This document shows positions 1-6,867 of a DNA stretch of 13,554 nucleotides, piece by piece. The notes beneath the pieces were generated by a model. The model ran no database searches and had not been told where the DNA came from. It worked only from the letters and a program-made list of their open reading frames with translations. The first letter of the stretch is position 1, and each line of letters begins with the position of its first letter. The stretch comes from Allobrachymonas sp. (GTDB taxonomy: Bacteria > Pseudomonadota > Gammaproteobacteria > Burkholderiales > Burkholderiaceae), in NCBI GenBank assembly GCA_030529305.1, contig JAUMXD010000038.1:1-13554 (forward strand), written 5' to 3'. Position numbers and translations under genes: made by a program.

Positions 1-301
1 GCACGCGGGCGATGTCGGGTTCGCTTGCCATCAGGTTCAGAAAGCGCACCATCGCCGCTTCGCTGTCGAGCATGGCCTCGTCCATGTTCACGTCGATGAT
101 CTGTGCGCCGTTTTCCACCTGCTGGCGCGCTACGGCCAAGGCTTCTTCGTACTGCTCGTTCAGGATCATGCGCGCAAACGCCTTGGAACCGGTGACGTTG
201 GTGCGCTCGCCAATGTTGACGAACAGCGTGCCTTCGTCGATGGTCAAAGGCTCCAGACCGGCCAGTTTCAGCGGGGGTGGGGGCAAGGGGTGGGCGGGCA
301 T
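1..301 (-). CDS. metH: Methionine synthase (cobalamin-dependent), pterin-binding part, 5' end only
   Basis: About 100 N-terminal codons are visible; the gene runs off the left edge. The protein begins with a proline-rich stretch ([10 protein letters not shown]) and enters the pterin-binding (methyltetrahydrofolate) domain at once, with [16 protein letters not shown] at about residues 27-42 and [16 protein letters not shown] further on, both hallmarks of MetH. The enzyme moves a methyl group from 5-methyltetrahydrofolate through cobalamin to homocysteine. The homocysteine-binding domain that comes first in one-piece MetH proteins is absent from this polypeptide; as known for Comamonadaceae, MetH is often split into two genes. 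The ATG at 301 is the only good start, because an in-frame TAA lies 21 bases upstream (320-322). I see no clear Shine-Dalgarno sequence. No gene for the missing half lies directly upstream. Confidence 0.93.
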   Translation of the reverse strand, partial: MPAHPLPPPPLKLAGLEPLTIDEGTLFVNIGERTNVTGSKAFARMILNEQYEEALAVARQQVENGAQIIDVNMDEAMLDSEAAMVRFLNLMASEPDIARV

Positions 302-857
302 GATGAAAAATCGTTTTTGTTAGGAAAAAGCAAAGCGTCGTAATCAATAGGCAATAGGTGCGTAGCCGCAGCAGCCGTACCGGAGTGCCTTGAGTTGTTG
401 GGCCGTAACGCGCGCATCGGCACGCAATGCGGTCTTTTGATCTTTGATTGACACGACCAGCAGAAACAGAGCAGGCTCAAGGGAGCGCGCATCATAGGGC
501 CAGCGGGCTGTTTGGGGCTGCCCCATGTTTGGAATACCTCGAAAAAATGCTGCTTTCTTGCGCTGAGCAAATGACACGGCAAGCGGCCTGGTGCGAACCG
601 ATCACAAGCCAAGCTCAAAAACAAAAGTGGCTTGCTGCGGGGGGGATGGCGCATTCCGCAGAGAGGCAAGCACTACGAATATCTCAACGCATCGAGAGCC
701 AAGTGAATGAGCCGCGTGTGCGCGCCCCCGTTTTTGCCTGGGTGCTACATGGCGCAGCAGCCAGGATCGCCCCATTAAAGGCATACAAAGGCATACGGCT
801 TGCGCGGGCACGTGCCTGGTGTCACACTCGCGGTGTGACGGATGAGGAGATTGAGCC
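302..857. other. Gene-free divergent intergenic region between metH and the cyclic-nucleotide-binding gene
   Basis: The 556 bp should hold the divergent promoters of both neighbours, but I cannot place them with confidence. ORFs here have no recognisable protein family and overlap one another on both strands. Visible structure includes a 10-bp tandem repeat AAAGGCATAC at 777-786 and 787-796, and a 7-bp dyad at 821-839. I looked on the minus strand for the conserved core of a cobalamin or SAH riboswitch ahead of metH and could not recognise one. Confidence 0.6.
821..839. promoter_or_regulatory. Perfect dyad GTCACAC-N5-GTGTGAC just upstream of a ribosome binding site
   Basis: GTCACAC at 821-827 and its exact reverse complement at 833-839 flank a 5-base TCGCG centre. 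The dyad ends 5 bases before the AGGAG of the next gene, so it could be an operator or an mRNA hairpin next to the ribosome binding site. The inner TCACA/TGTGA half-sites are those of a CRP site but in inverted order, so it is not a CRP box. Function is inference. Confidence 0.4.
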
Positions 858-1355
858 GTGCCCCACAAAATAGCTGTTCAGTTGCTGACTTCGGCCAACA
901 GCATTGCCCCTTTCACCGAAAAAGAAGCCACTGCGCTCGTGCAGCGCATGCACCCCTACACCATCCCTGCGGGCGAGCGCTTTTTGGTTGAAGACGAGCA
1001 CGCCGATACCGACTTCATGATGCTCATCCTCAGTGGCGAAGTCGTGGTTGAGTCACACATTGCCGAGGATCAGGTGCTCACCGTCAACATCCTGCACGCA
1101 GGCAATTGGGTGGGTGAGCTGGCTTTGCTCGACGGCAGCCCGCGCCAGGCCGACTGCCGCGCCTCGGACGATGGCGACGTGCTCTGTGCCATCATCAGTC
1201 GGCGCGAACTGCTGGCTTTGCTCGATGCCGAACCGCGTCTGGTCGCCAAGCTGACCTTGGTGCTGGCCGCCAACATCAGCACCGCGCTGCGTGATATGCA
1301 CCAAAAGATGTGCCGGTACGCGGAGATCCGCAACGCAATTCGCACAACGCTTTAA
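858..1355 (+). CDS. Stand-alone cyclic nucleotide-binding domain protein
   Basis: The 165-residue protein is almost entirely one cNMP-binding beta-barrel domain of the CRP/PKA type. The phosphate-binding cassette is visible at residues 86-99 (GELALLDGSPRQAD), with the glycine-glutamate pair and the arginine (R96) that contacts the cyclic phosphate in known members. LILSGEVVVE (56-65) is the usual strand before it. Residues after about 135 are one helix; there is no helix-turn-helix, so this is not a complete CRP/FNR transcription factor. It may sense cAMP or cGMP and act on a partner protein. The start is GTG at 858, chosen because AGGAG (845-849) lies 8 bases upstream. It is transcribed away from metH and has no obvious terminator before the porin leader. 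The effector and partner cannot be told from sequence. Confidence 0.85.
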   Translation: MPHKIAVQLLTSANSIAPFTEKEATALVQRMHPYTIPAGERFLVEDEHADTDFMMLILSGEVVVESHIAEDQVLTVNILHAGNWVGELALLDGSPRQADCRASDDGDVLCAIISRRELLALLDAEPRLVAKLTLVLAANISTALRDMHQKMCRYAEIRNAIRTTL

Positions 1356-1444
1356 GTTCAAGGGTCAATTGGCGGGCATTAACGTCAGCCTCGCGTCAAA
1401 CTGGCAAAAACAGGCGCTAAGGTGTAGTTCCAACGCGACAAGCC

Positions 1445-1475
1445 TGTTGCCTGCGTGCAACAAATCACAGATAAA
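1445..1475 (+). promoter_or_regulatory. Candidate porin promoter with an overlapping dyad
   Basis: A possible sigma-70 promoter has TTGCCT at 1447-1452, a 17-base spacer and GATAAA at 1470-1475. The -35 element sits inside a perfect dyad, TGTTGC (1445-1450), N6, GCAACA (1457-1462), which could be an operator. If correct, the porin mRNA would carry a 5' leader of about 165 bases. The -10 match is only fair. Confidence 0.35.
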
Positions 1476-1533
1476 TTGAGCAAACCCTTTGCAGATCGGC
1501 CCAAGGTCTGGTGCAATAGAGCCAGCTTCCGAT

Positions 1534-1614
1534 AAGGAGGTTGGCCCGGGGAGCCGGGAGCTTTGCGATCCAGGCATTTCCTGCAATGCAAAGCTCACAA
1601 CAGGAAAATCCTCC
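1534..1614 (+). promoter_or_regulatory. Structured 5' leader of the porin mRNA
   Basis: The leader contains nested inverted repeats. An outer 9-bp stem GAGCTTTGC (1558-1566) pairs with GCAAAGCTC (1588-1596), and inside it CAGG (1571-1574) pairs with CCTG (1580-1583). Just before them is a small GC hairpin (CCCGG 1545-1549 with CCGGG 1554-1558). An AAGGAGG (1534-1540) with no usable start codon after it could pair with CCTCC at 1610-1614. This may stabilise the mRNA or control translation of an abundant outer-membrane protein; the role is inference. Confidence 0.45.
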
Positions 1615-1647
1615 GGCGCCCTCTGTTTAACCTTGGAGAAACTTGCA

Positions 1648-2706
1648 ATGAAAAAATCTCTGATTGCTGTTGCCGCTCTGGCTGCTGTGGGCGCTGCTTC
1701 CGCACAATCTTCCGTAACTCTGTACGGCGTTGTTGACGCTGGCTACGGCGTTGAACAAGTTAGAAACAAAGTAACTGTTGCCAGAGTTACCAGCACCGAG
1801 AAAGTGCGTACAACAGGCCTGATCTCTGGTGGTTCCTCTGGTCCTCGCTGGGGCTTGAAGGGTCAAGAAGACCTGGGTAACGGTCTGTCTGCCGTGTTCA
1901 ACGTTGAAGCAGGCTTCAACTCCACTAACGGTGCATTTGCTGGTGGCTTTAACCGCCGTTCCGTGGTGGGCTTGAAGGGCAGTTTTGGTCAGGTTCTGTT
2001 GGGCCGCGATTACACACCCGTAGACTCCATCGCTGGTGACTACCAGGCTGTTTCCAAAGTAACCGAAGACGAGTTGACCAAAGGCTTCAATACAGGTCGT
2101 TACACTGGCGTTCACTACTCTGGTGAGTTTGGCGGCGTGGGTGTAAGCGCTTTCGCGGGCTATGACAGCAAGAAGACCACCAATAGCACAGGCGTTGTTT
2201 CCCGTGCTCGTACCGAAGGCTATGGCATTGGCGTGAGCTACAGTGGCGGTCCTGTGACTGTGGGCGCTGCCGTTCAGCAATTCCGTGAGAAAAACGCTGC
2301 AACAACCACACGTAAAGACACCGAGTACGGCGTTGGCGCAACTTATGACTTCACTGCTGCCAAGCTGCATGCGCACTATCTGGCTAACGATGCTCGCAAC
2401 GAGAAGCCCATGCAACAGTTTGGCGTTGGCGTGACTGTACCTTTCGGTGCTTTCACTTTGGGTGCGCAGTATGCTTACAACTACTGGAAAGCGCCTGCTG
2501 GCATTATGGTGGCTGGTCAGGCAACCGTGAACAACGACAAGATCAAAGGCCACGATTTTGCTCTGGAAGGTACTTATGCCCTGAGCAAGCGTACAGCTTT
2601 CTATGCACGTGCTGCTCGTGCCAACAGCTGGAAAGTTAAAAATGCTGGCTTTACAGCTCAAACTCATACCGACTCCTTCGCAGTTGGTCTGCGTCACCGC
2701 TTCTAA
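1648..2706 (+). CDS. General outer-membrane porin (Gram-negative porin family)
   Basis: This is a 352-residue, 16-strand-type porin for passive diffusion of small hydrophilic solutes, presumably trimeric. A signal peptide is clear: MKKSLIAVAALAAVGAASA, with cleavage after ASA at residue 19. The mature start SSVTLYGVVDAGYG is the first beta strand typical of betaproteobacterial porins. GLKGQEDLGNGLSAVFNVE and the arginine-rich loop region before LLGRDYTPVD are family signatures. The protein ends in a C-terminal phenylalanine (LRHRF), the signal for outer-membrane assembly. The ATG at 1648 is chosen because GGAGA (1635-1639) lies 8 bases upstream and the signal peptide starts there; the open frame extends 53 codons further 5' without coding character. 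Codons favour GTT, GCT, CGT and TCT, unlike the C/G-ending codons of the neighbours, which fits very high expression. Confidence 0.96.
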   Translation: MKKSLIAVAALAAVGAASAQSSVTLYGVVDAGYGVEQVRNKVTVARVTSTEKVRTTGLISGGSSGPRWGLKGQEDLGNGLSAVFNVEAGFNSTNGAFAGGFNRRSVVGLKGSFGQVLLGRDYTPVDSIAGDYQAVSKVTEDELTKGFNTGRYTGVHYSGEFGGVGVSAFAGYDSKKTTNSTGVVSRARTEGYGIGVSYSGGPVTVGAAVQQFREKNAATTTRKDTEYGVGATYDFTAAKLHAHYLANDARNEKPMQQFGVGVTVPFGAFTLGAQYAYNYWKAPAGIMVAGQATVNNDKIKGHDFALEGTYALSKRTAFYARAARANSWKVKNAGFTAQTHTDSFAVGLRHRF

Positions 2707-2738
2707 TTCCTGGGGCTTCGGCCCTTGGACTTGAAAGC

Positions 2739-2767
2739 AAAAAGCCTCCCTTGCGGGAGGCTTTTTT
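2739..2767 (+). terminator. Rho-independent terminator of the porin gene
   Basis: A perfect 12-bp stem (AAAAAGCCTCCC at 2739-2750, GGGAGGCTTTTT at 2755-2766) closes a TTGC loop and ends in six T residues, 33 bases after the porin stop codon. The A-rich 5' side would also allow some termination on the other strand. Confidence 0.95.
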
Positions 2768-3260
2768 GTGCGTATTTATTTTTGAATATGAGTCTGGCAG
2801 AAGCTCTGCGCCTGCTGAGCTGCGTTACCTGAGCGGCTTGCAATAAGCAGTTAAAACATCATTCAATGCGTGCGCATCATGCACGTATGCGGATGCTGTA
2901 AAGCCAGCCTTGCTGCGAGAAGGCATTTGTGGGGTGCACAGGTTTTTTATTCTCCAAGCCAGTAACTGTGATTGATTCAGCCGAATGCTTCTTGCAGATG
3001 AGTTTGGATTGTTCGTACAAAAAGCAGTGTTGGCTTATGCAAGAAATCTCTTTGAAATCTGTGCATCTTCTTCCAGAACTTGGGCGAAGCGAGGGTGAGG
3101 GTGCGACGTGCGCAGGGCGTGTTTACCGTTTGTGATGCACGGCTAAACCTGCTGCGCAGCTTGTGCCTGCCTCATTCCAATCCCAAGCCCAGCATCTAGC
3201 TGACGCGTAGTGAAAGTTTGGGTGCGCGCACTGATGGGTAGTAGGCCGCGCTGGCTGTGC
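2768..3260. other. Gene-free stretch between the porin terminator and the feo cluster
   Basis: About 490 bp separate two convergent transcription units. Only one short open frame is present (2929-3135, plus), without a convincing ribosome binding site or recognisable family. There is a weak dyad near 2866-2890. I see no clear terminator for the feo transcript arriving from the right, so it may end by Rho. Confidence 0.5.
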
Positions 3261-3470
3261 TCATTTGTGTAGCACGATGGGTTTTTCTTCTACTTGCTGG
3301 GGCTTGATGGAGCAGCTTTTTTCCTTGCCGCAGCCCGAGCAGCCACAGCCTTTTTTGACGAAGATTTTGCGCCACAGATAAAACCCGGCGATGACGAGCA
3401 CCGCCAGCAAAATGCCCCATTCGGTCCAACCGAAGGCTGTTTCGTGGCTCAGGTCGATGGAAGGTTGCAT
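3261..3470 (-). CDS. FeoB-associated Cys-rich membrane protein
   Basis: The 69-residue protein has one membrane segment (about residues 17-35, EWGILLAVLVIAGFYLWRK) followed at once by a cysteine cluster, KKGCGCSGCGKEKSC (Cys 42, 44, 47, 53), and a lysine-rich tail. This is the architecture of the small FeoB-associated Cys-rich family found after feoB in many bacteria, where it may act like FeoC or help deliver or sense iron; its exact role is not established. AAGGT precedes the ATG at 3470. It follows feoB by 259 bp in the same direction and is probably the last gene of the iron operon. Confidence 0.85.
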   Translation of the reverse strand: MQPSIDLSHETAFGWTEWGILLAVLVIAGFYLWRKIFVKKGCGCSGCGKEKSCSIKPQQVEEKPIVLHK

Positions 3471-3483
3471 GGTGTGTACCTTT

Positions 3484-3729
3484 TCAATTCAGTGATGGAG
3501 CTCGGCTGAGAAGTGGGTGCAGACGGCGTGTAGGCTGTTTGCCCAAGTCGCCCAAGCAGCGCCAACCCGTTGTGTAAGGATGCAATCCGCAAGGCGTTGA
3601 GAGCGGGTGGGCAAGCCATTCAATACGAGCATTTGAACAATCCCTTGGCTGACAGGGCGTATGGGCGGGTGCTGCAGATGCGAAGGTGCAATCCGCAAAG
3701 CAAAGCGTTGCGGCTGGATAAGCGAGCAT
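3484..3729 (-). other. In-frame open extension after the feoB stop codon
   Basis: The frame of feoB stays open for 81 more codons right after its TGA (3730-3732); the next codon is even ATG. The extension repeats the FeoB tail motif: PAHTPCQPGGC inside FeoB and PAHTPCQPRDC here. The simplest reading is a tail that grew by duplication of the DNA element at 3581-3785, after which one copy gained or kept a stop. Whether any protein is made from this part is unknown; I see no good ribosome binding site for it. Confidence 0.4.
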
Positions 3730-3785
3730 TCAGCGCGAGCATTTGCAGCCCCCTGGTTGGCAAGGTGTGTGGGCAGGTGCTGCAG
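3581..3785. repeat. Two imperfect direct copies of a ~97-99 bp element at the feoB 3' end
   Basis: Copy one spans about 3581-3677 and copy two about 3687-3785. Both start with TGCAATCCGCAA, both contain ACGAGCATTTG or GCGAGCATTTG in the middle, and both end in GGTGCTGCAG preceded by TATGGGCG or TGTGGGCA. The middle part is more diverged. The right copy spans the stop codon of feoB and encodes its Cys-containing tail on the minus strand; the left copy lies beyond the stop. Confidence 0.75.
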
Positions 3786-6384
3786 CCGTATTGCTTGCTG
3801 CCGGGCTGTCTGGTGAGGCGTGGGCATGAGCATTAGCTAAGGTTGTGGCGCTTGCTTCCTTGAGCGAAGGCTGCCCAGGCACGTGGCCAGCTGGCTGGCG
3901 CCGGTGATACAAGCCCACGATCAGCAACAAGCCCAGCGCGATGAAGTACACGGCCGAGAAGGTCTGGATGCCGCTCAGGCCCAGCGCTGTGCCGATGGTG
4001 TACACGCCACTGGCTACCAGCAGCCCCAGCAGGGTGGGGAAGATCATCGAAAACACCATCCATTTGTACGAGCCGGTTTGCACGCGGATCATGATGGTGG
4101 TGGCCAGGCAGGGCGGGTAAAGCGCAAAAAACAGAATCAGCGCGGTGGCAGTCAGCGCATCGTAGCCTTGGGATTTTTGCTCTTCGCCCATGCGCTCTTC
4201 GAGCGTGACGTTTTCTTCATCATCTTGCCCGAAGAGCACGCCCAGCGTCGCCACGCTGCTTTCGCGCGCGGCAAAGGAGCTGAGCAGGGCCACGTTCACC
4301 TTCCAGTCGAAATTGGCGAATTGCGTGATGCCTTCCAGCCCGCGGCCCACGCGGCCCAGTACGCTGTTCTGGATGCGCAGTTCTTTCATTTCGCGGCGCA
4401 GGTTCTTGCGCGTGTCGTCGAGCTTCTTCAAGTTGCGCGCGGCTTTTTTGCCGTGGGCATCGCCCCCTCGCTGCAAGAAAGGATAGAAATCGGGATACTT
4501 CGCGGCGTATTGCGCATCCACCTTTTCGGCCGCTGCCGGGCCGGAGGCGTTGAGCTTTTGCGCACGGTAGTCGTTGTAGACGTTGATCAGGGCGATGAGC
4601 TTTTCCTGGCTATCCACCGCGTCCAGATGGGGGTTGCCGCGCATGCCTTTGTAGAAGCCGGCAATGGCCTGCTCGGCCTGGGCGCGGTAGTCTTGTTCTT
4701 GCTGCTGCGTCAGCCCCGGAAATTGCAGCAAGAGATAGACCGCCGTGGCCACGGCCACCACCACGCTGCCCACTTTCTTGACGTAGAGCCAGGTGCGATC
4801 CACCGCGCGGCGCAGCACGCTTTTGATGCCCGGCACGTGATAGTGCGGAAGCTCCATCACGAAGGGCGCGGTTTCCATTTGGCGCAGCACCGACACGGTG
4901 AGCAGTTTGGAAACGAGCAGTGCGGCAATCACCGTGATGGTGGAGATGTAGAACAGCACCAGCCCCTTGTCGGCCGCGAAGTAGATGTTGACCAGCAGCA
5001 CGTACAGCGGCACCTTGGCCAGGCAGTTCATGAAGGGCACGGTGAGGATGGTGGCCATGCGCGCGCGCGTATCGGGTATGCCCTTGGTGGCCATCACGCC
5101 GGGCACGGCGCAGCCGCCAGCGAACACGCCCGCCAGAATCAGCGGCAGGGTGGATTGCCCGTGCAGGCCGAAGCGGTGTAGGATGCGATCGAGAATGAAG
5201 GCGATGCGGGCCATGTAGCCGCTGTCTTCAAGGATGGCGATGAGCGCGAACAGAATCAGGAAGATGGGCACGTAGTTGAGCAGGGTGTTGGCCGAATCGA
5301 CCATCCACAGGCCGACGGAGCGCAATTGCGGATCGACCAGAAAGCCCGCATCGGGCAGGAAGGAGGCCACCAGATTGCGCAGGCCCGCCAGAATGGGCCA
5401 GGTGATTTTGGTGAGCTCATAGCCTTGCACGATCGAGAGTTGGTAAATCAGCCAGATCGTGAGCACCAGAAACACCGGCGCCAGCCAGCGGTTGAGCAGC
5501 ACGCGGTCCACCCGTTCGGTCAGGCCGACCTTGTTGGGATCGGTGCGTTCCACCGCCACGGCGCAGGCGGCCTTGGCAGCCTGGGTACGCAGGCGGGGAA
5601 TGGCGTCGGCAAAGGGTTGGCCCGTGTTGTGGGTGTATTGCGCCAGCAGCGTTTGCGCGAGTTGCTCCAGCTGTGCCCATGCTGCGGGCGCGGATACGCG
5701 GGCGGCCTGCGCCAGGCTTTCGTCGTTTTCCAGCGTCAGCAGGGCGGCCCAGCGCCGCGGGTAGCGGGGCAGCAGTTCGGGGTGTTGCGCCCATTCATCG
5801 GCCAGCGTCTGCACCGCGCCTTCCCACTGGGCGTAAGAAAAGTTGGGTGCGGGCTGCCGGGCCGCAGCCGCTTCGGCAATTTTTTCGCGCAACTCTCTGA
5901 TGCCCGTGCCTTTGCTGCCCACGGTGGCGATCACGGGAATGCCCAGATGCGCCTGCAGCTTGTCGGCATGAACCGTCAGGCCTAGTTGCTGCGCCACGTC
6001 CACCATGTTCAGCGCCAGCACGATGGGGCGGTTCAGCTCCATGAGCTGAAAGGTCAGCAGCAGACTGCGCTCCAGATTGGCAGCATCGACCACGTTGACG
6101 ATCACGTCGGGCTGCTCGCCAATCAAGAAGTCGCGCGAAACGCGCTCTTCGGGCGAGAAGGAGGTGAGCGCATAGGTGCCGGGCAGATCAACCACTTCCA
6201 CCCGCAGCCCGGCGTGGCTGTAAAAGCCGCTTTTTTTGTCAACGGTGACGCCGGGGTAATTGGCGATGTGCTGCTGCAAGCCCGTGAGCGCATTGAACAG
6301 CGTGGACTTGCCCGCGTTTTGCTGGCCAGCCAGGGCCACCAGCAGCTTGTCTTTTTTCTCGATCATGATGGGTTGGGGGCTCAT
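3730..6384 (-). CDS. feoB: Ferrous iron transporter B (FeoB)
   Basis: The 884-residue protein is the inner-membrane Fe(II) permease with an N-terminal GTPase. G-protein motifs are visible: G1 GQQNAGKST (20-28), the G2 threonine in YPGVTV (47), G3 DLPG (66-69) and G4 NMVD (126-129). The helical regulatory domain follows, then the membrane part with GGCAVPGVMATK, NCLAKVPLYVLLV and the second gate ARESSVATLGVLFG. It is longer than the roughly 770 residues of E. coli FeoB for two reasons. A charged helical insertion of about 120 residues lies before the second gate (from LTQQQEQDYRAQ to RREMKELRIQN). A low-complexity Ala/His/Pro tail of about 55 residues ends in PAHTPCQPGGCKCSR. The ATG at 6384 lies 7 bases after the feoA stop, so translation is probably coupled; no strong Shine-Dalgarno is seen, and the ATG at 6366 is an alternative. 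Confidence 0.96.
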   Translation of the reverse strand: MSPQPIMIEKKDKLLVALAGQQNAGKSTLFNALTGLQQHIANYPGVTVDKKSGFYSHAGLRVEVVDLPGTYALTSFSPEERVSRDFLIGEQPDVIVNVVDAANLERSLLLTFQLMELNRPIVLALNMVDVAQQLGLTVHADKLQAHLGIPVIATVGSKGTGIRELREKIAEAAAARQPAPNFSYAQWEGAVQTLADEWAQHPELLPRYPRRWAALLTLENDESLAQAARVSAPAAWAQLEQLAQTLLAQYTHNTGQPFADAIPRLRTQAAKAACAVAVERTDPNKVGLTERVDRVLLNRWLAPVFLVLTIWLIYQLSIVQGYELTKITWPILAGLRNLVASFLPDAGFLVDPQLRSVGLWMVDSANTLLNYVPIFLILFALIAILEDSGYMARIAFILDRILHRFGLHGQSTLPLILAGVFAGGCAVPGVMATKGIPDTRARMATILTVPFMNCLAKVPLYVLLVNIYFAADKGLVLFYISTITVIAALLVSKLLTVSVLRQMETAPFVMELPHYHVPGIKSVLRRAVDRTWLYVKKVGSVVVAVATAVYLLLQFPGLTQQQEQDYRAQAEQAIAGFYKGMRGNPHLDAVDSQEKLIALINVYNDYRAQKLNASGPAAAEKVDAQYAAKYPDFYPFLQRGGDAHGKKAARNLKKLDDTRKNLRREMKELRIQNSVLGRVGRGLEGITQFANFDWKVNVALLSSFAARESSVATLGVLFGQDDEENVTLEERMGEEQKSQGYDALTATALILFFALYPPCLATTIMIRVQTGSYKWMVFSMIFPTLLGLLVASGVYTIGTALGLSGIQTFSAVYFIALGLLLIVGLYHRRQPAGHVPGQPSLKEASATTLANAHAHASPDSPAASNTAAAPAHTPCQPGGCKCSR

Positions 6385-6391
6385 CGCGGAT

Positions 6392-6757
6392 TCACTGGGC
6401 GGCGACTTCGATCAAGGCGGCCTCTGTCCGGCGCAGCGAAACGAAGGCGTTGCCCACGCGGATCTCGATGGGGTCGTTCAAGGGGGCGGCGCGCAGCAGG
6501 GTGATTTCCGCATCGGGCATCACGCCCAAGTCCATCAGGCGGCGGCGCATCAGCCCCGTGCCGCCCACGGCCAGTACGCGGCAGTGCTGGCCGATCGGCG
6601 CATCGGCCAAAGTTTGACTAGACGCGGCAGGCGCTTTATGGTCGCCTGGGTCGCAGGCGGTGCCGCCATCGGCAGGGTGGAGACTGGCCTGATCAATTGG
6701 GCGGCCCGCATGATTGGTCGCGACTTGGCTGCTGTTGATTGGGGAGAGTGGCTGCAT
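6392..6757 (-). CDS. feoA: FeoA family protein, SH3-like partner of FeoB
   Basis: The 121-residue product carries the FeoA fold in its C-terminal 70 residues: GQHCRVLAVGGTGLMRRRLMDLGVMPDAEITLL followed by PIEIRVGNAFVSLRR and the final strand. FeoA is a small cytosolic SH3-like protein needed for FeoB-dependent Fe(II) uptake and thought to bind FeoB. The first 50 or so residues form a low-complexity extension not found in the usual 75-residue FeoA. The start at 6757 is supported by AAAGGGG 6 bases upstream; without that site a shorter form would be expected. feoB follows after 7 bases. Confidence 0.93.
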   Translation of the reverse strand: MQPLSPINSSQVATNHAGRPIDQASLHPADGGTACDPGDHKAPAASSQTLADAPIGQHCRVLAVGGTGLMRRRLMDLGVMPDAEITLLRAAPLNDPIEIRVGNAFVSLRRTEAALIEVAAQ

Positions 6758-6776
6758 TGCATGCCCCTTTGAAATC

Positions 6777-6814
6777 GCAAACCTCCGCGTTCCGGAGGCA
6801 ACGCGGAGGTTTGC
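6777..6814 (-). terminator. Perfect 15-bp hairpin between the DUF4198 pseudogene and feoA
   Basis: GCAAACCTCCGCGTT (6777-6791) pairs without mismatch with AACGCGGAGGTTTGC (6800-6814) around an 8-base loop. It lies 53 bases after the upstream stop and its foot is only 6 bases from the feoA Shine-Dalgarno sequence. The T-run on the minus strand after the stem is poor (GATTTC). It may therefore be a leaky terminator or attenuator, or an mRNA-stabilising or processing hairpin, rather than a full stop. Confidence 0.6.
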
Positions 6815-6867
6815 TTCACTGCACAGGCAAAAAATGCCCGTCCTTCATGCTGCATCGGCAGCGGGCC

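Noticed and set aside
302..857. Cobalamin or SAH riboswitch ahead of metH
   Set aside because: Pieces such as a C-rich stretch and CCGCA near 640-660 (minus strand) recall the cobalamin core, but the B12 box and the other conserved elements could not be found in order.
448..873. 141-codon plus-strand open frame before the cyclic-nucleotide-binding gene
   Set aside because: No recognisable family, no ribosome binding site, and it overlaps the well-supported GTG start at 858.
1627..2697. 356-codon open frame opposite the porin
   Set aside because: It lies entirely antisense to an unmistakable porin; the absence of stops follows from the porin's codon bias.
2929..3135. 68-codon plus-strand frame between porin and feo cluster
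   Set aside because: No ribosome binding site or family, and ordinary intergenic base composition.
3484..3732. Selenocysteine or programmed readthrough at the feoB TGA
   Set aside because: No selenocysteine insertion hairpin could be recognised after the TGA and FeoB is complete without the extension; duplication with a stop is simpler.
3883..5181. 432-codon open frame on the plus strand opposite feoB
   Set aside because: It is antisense to clear FeoB coding sequence, is rich in His, Gln and Arg as expected from the complement of GC-rich codons, and shows no family.
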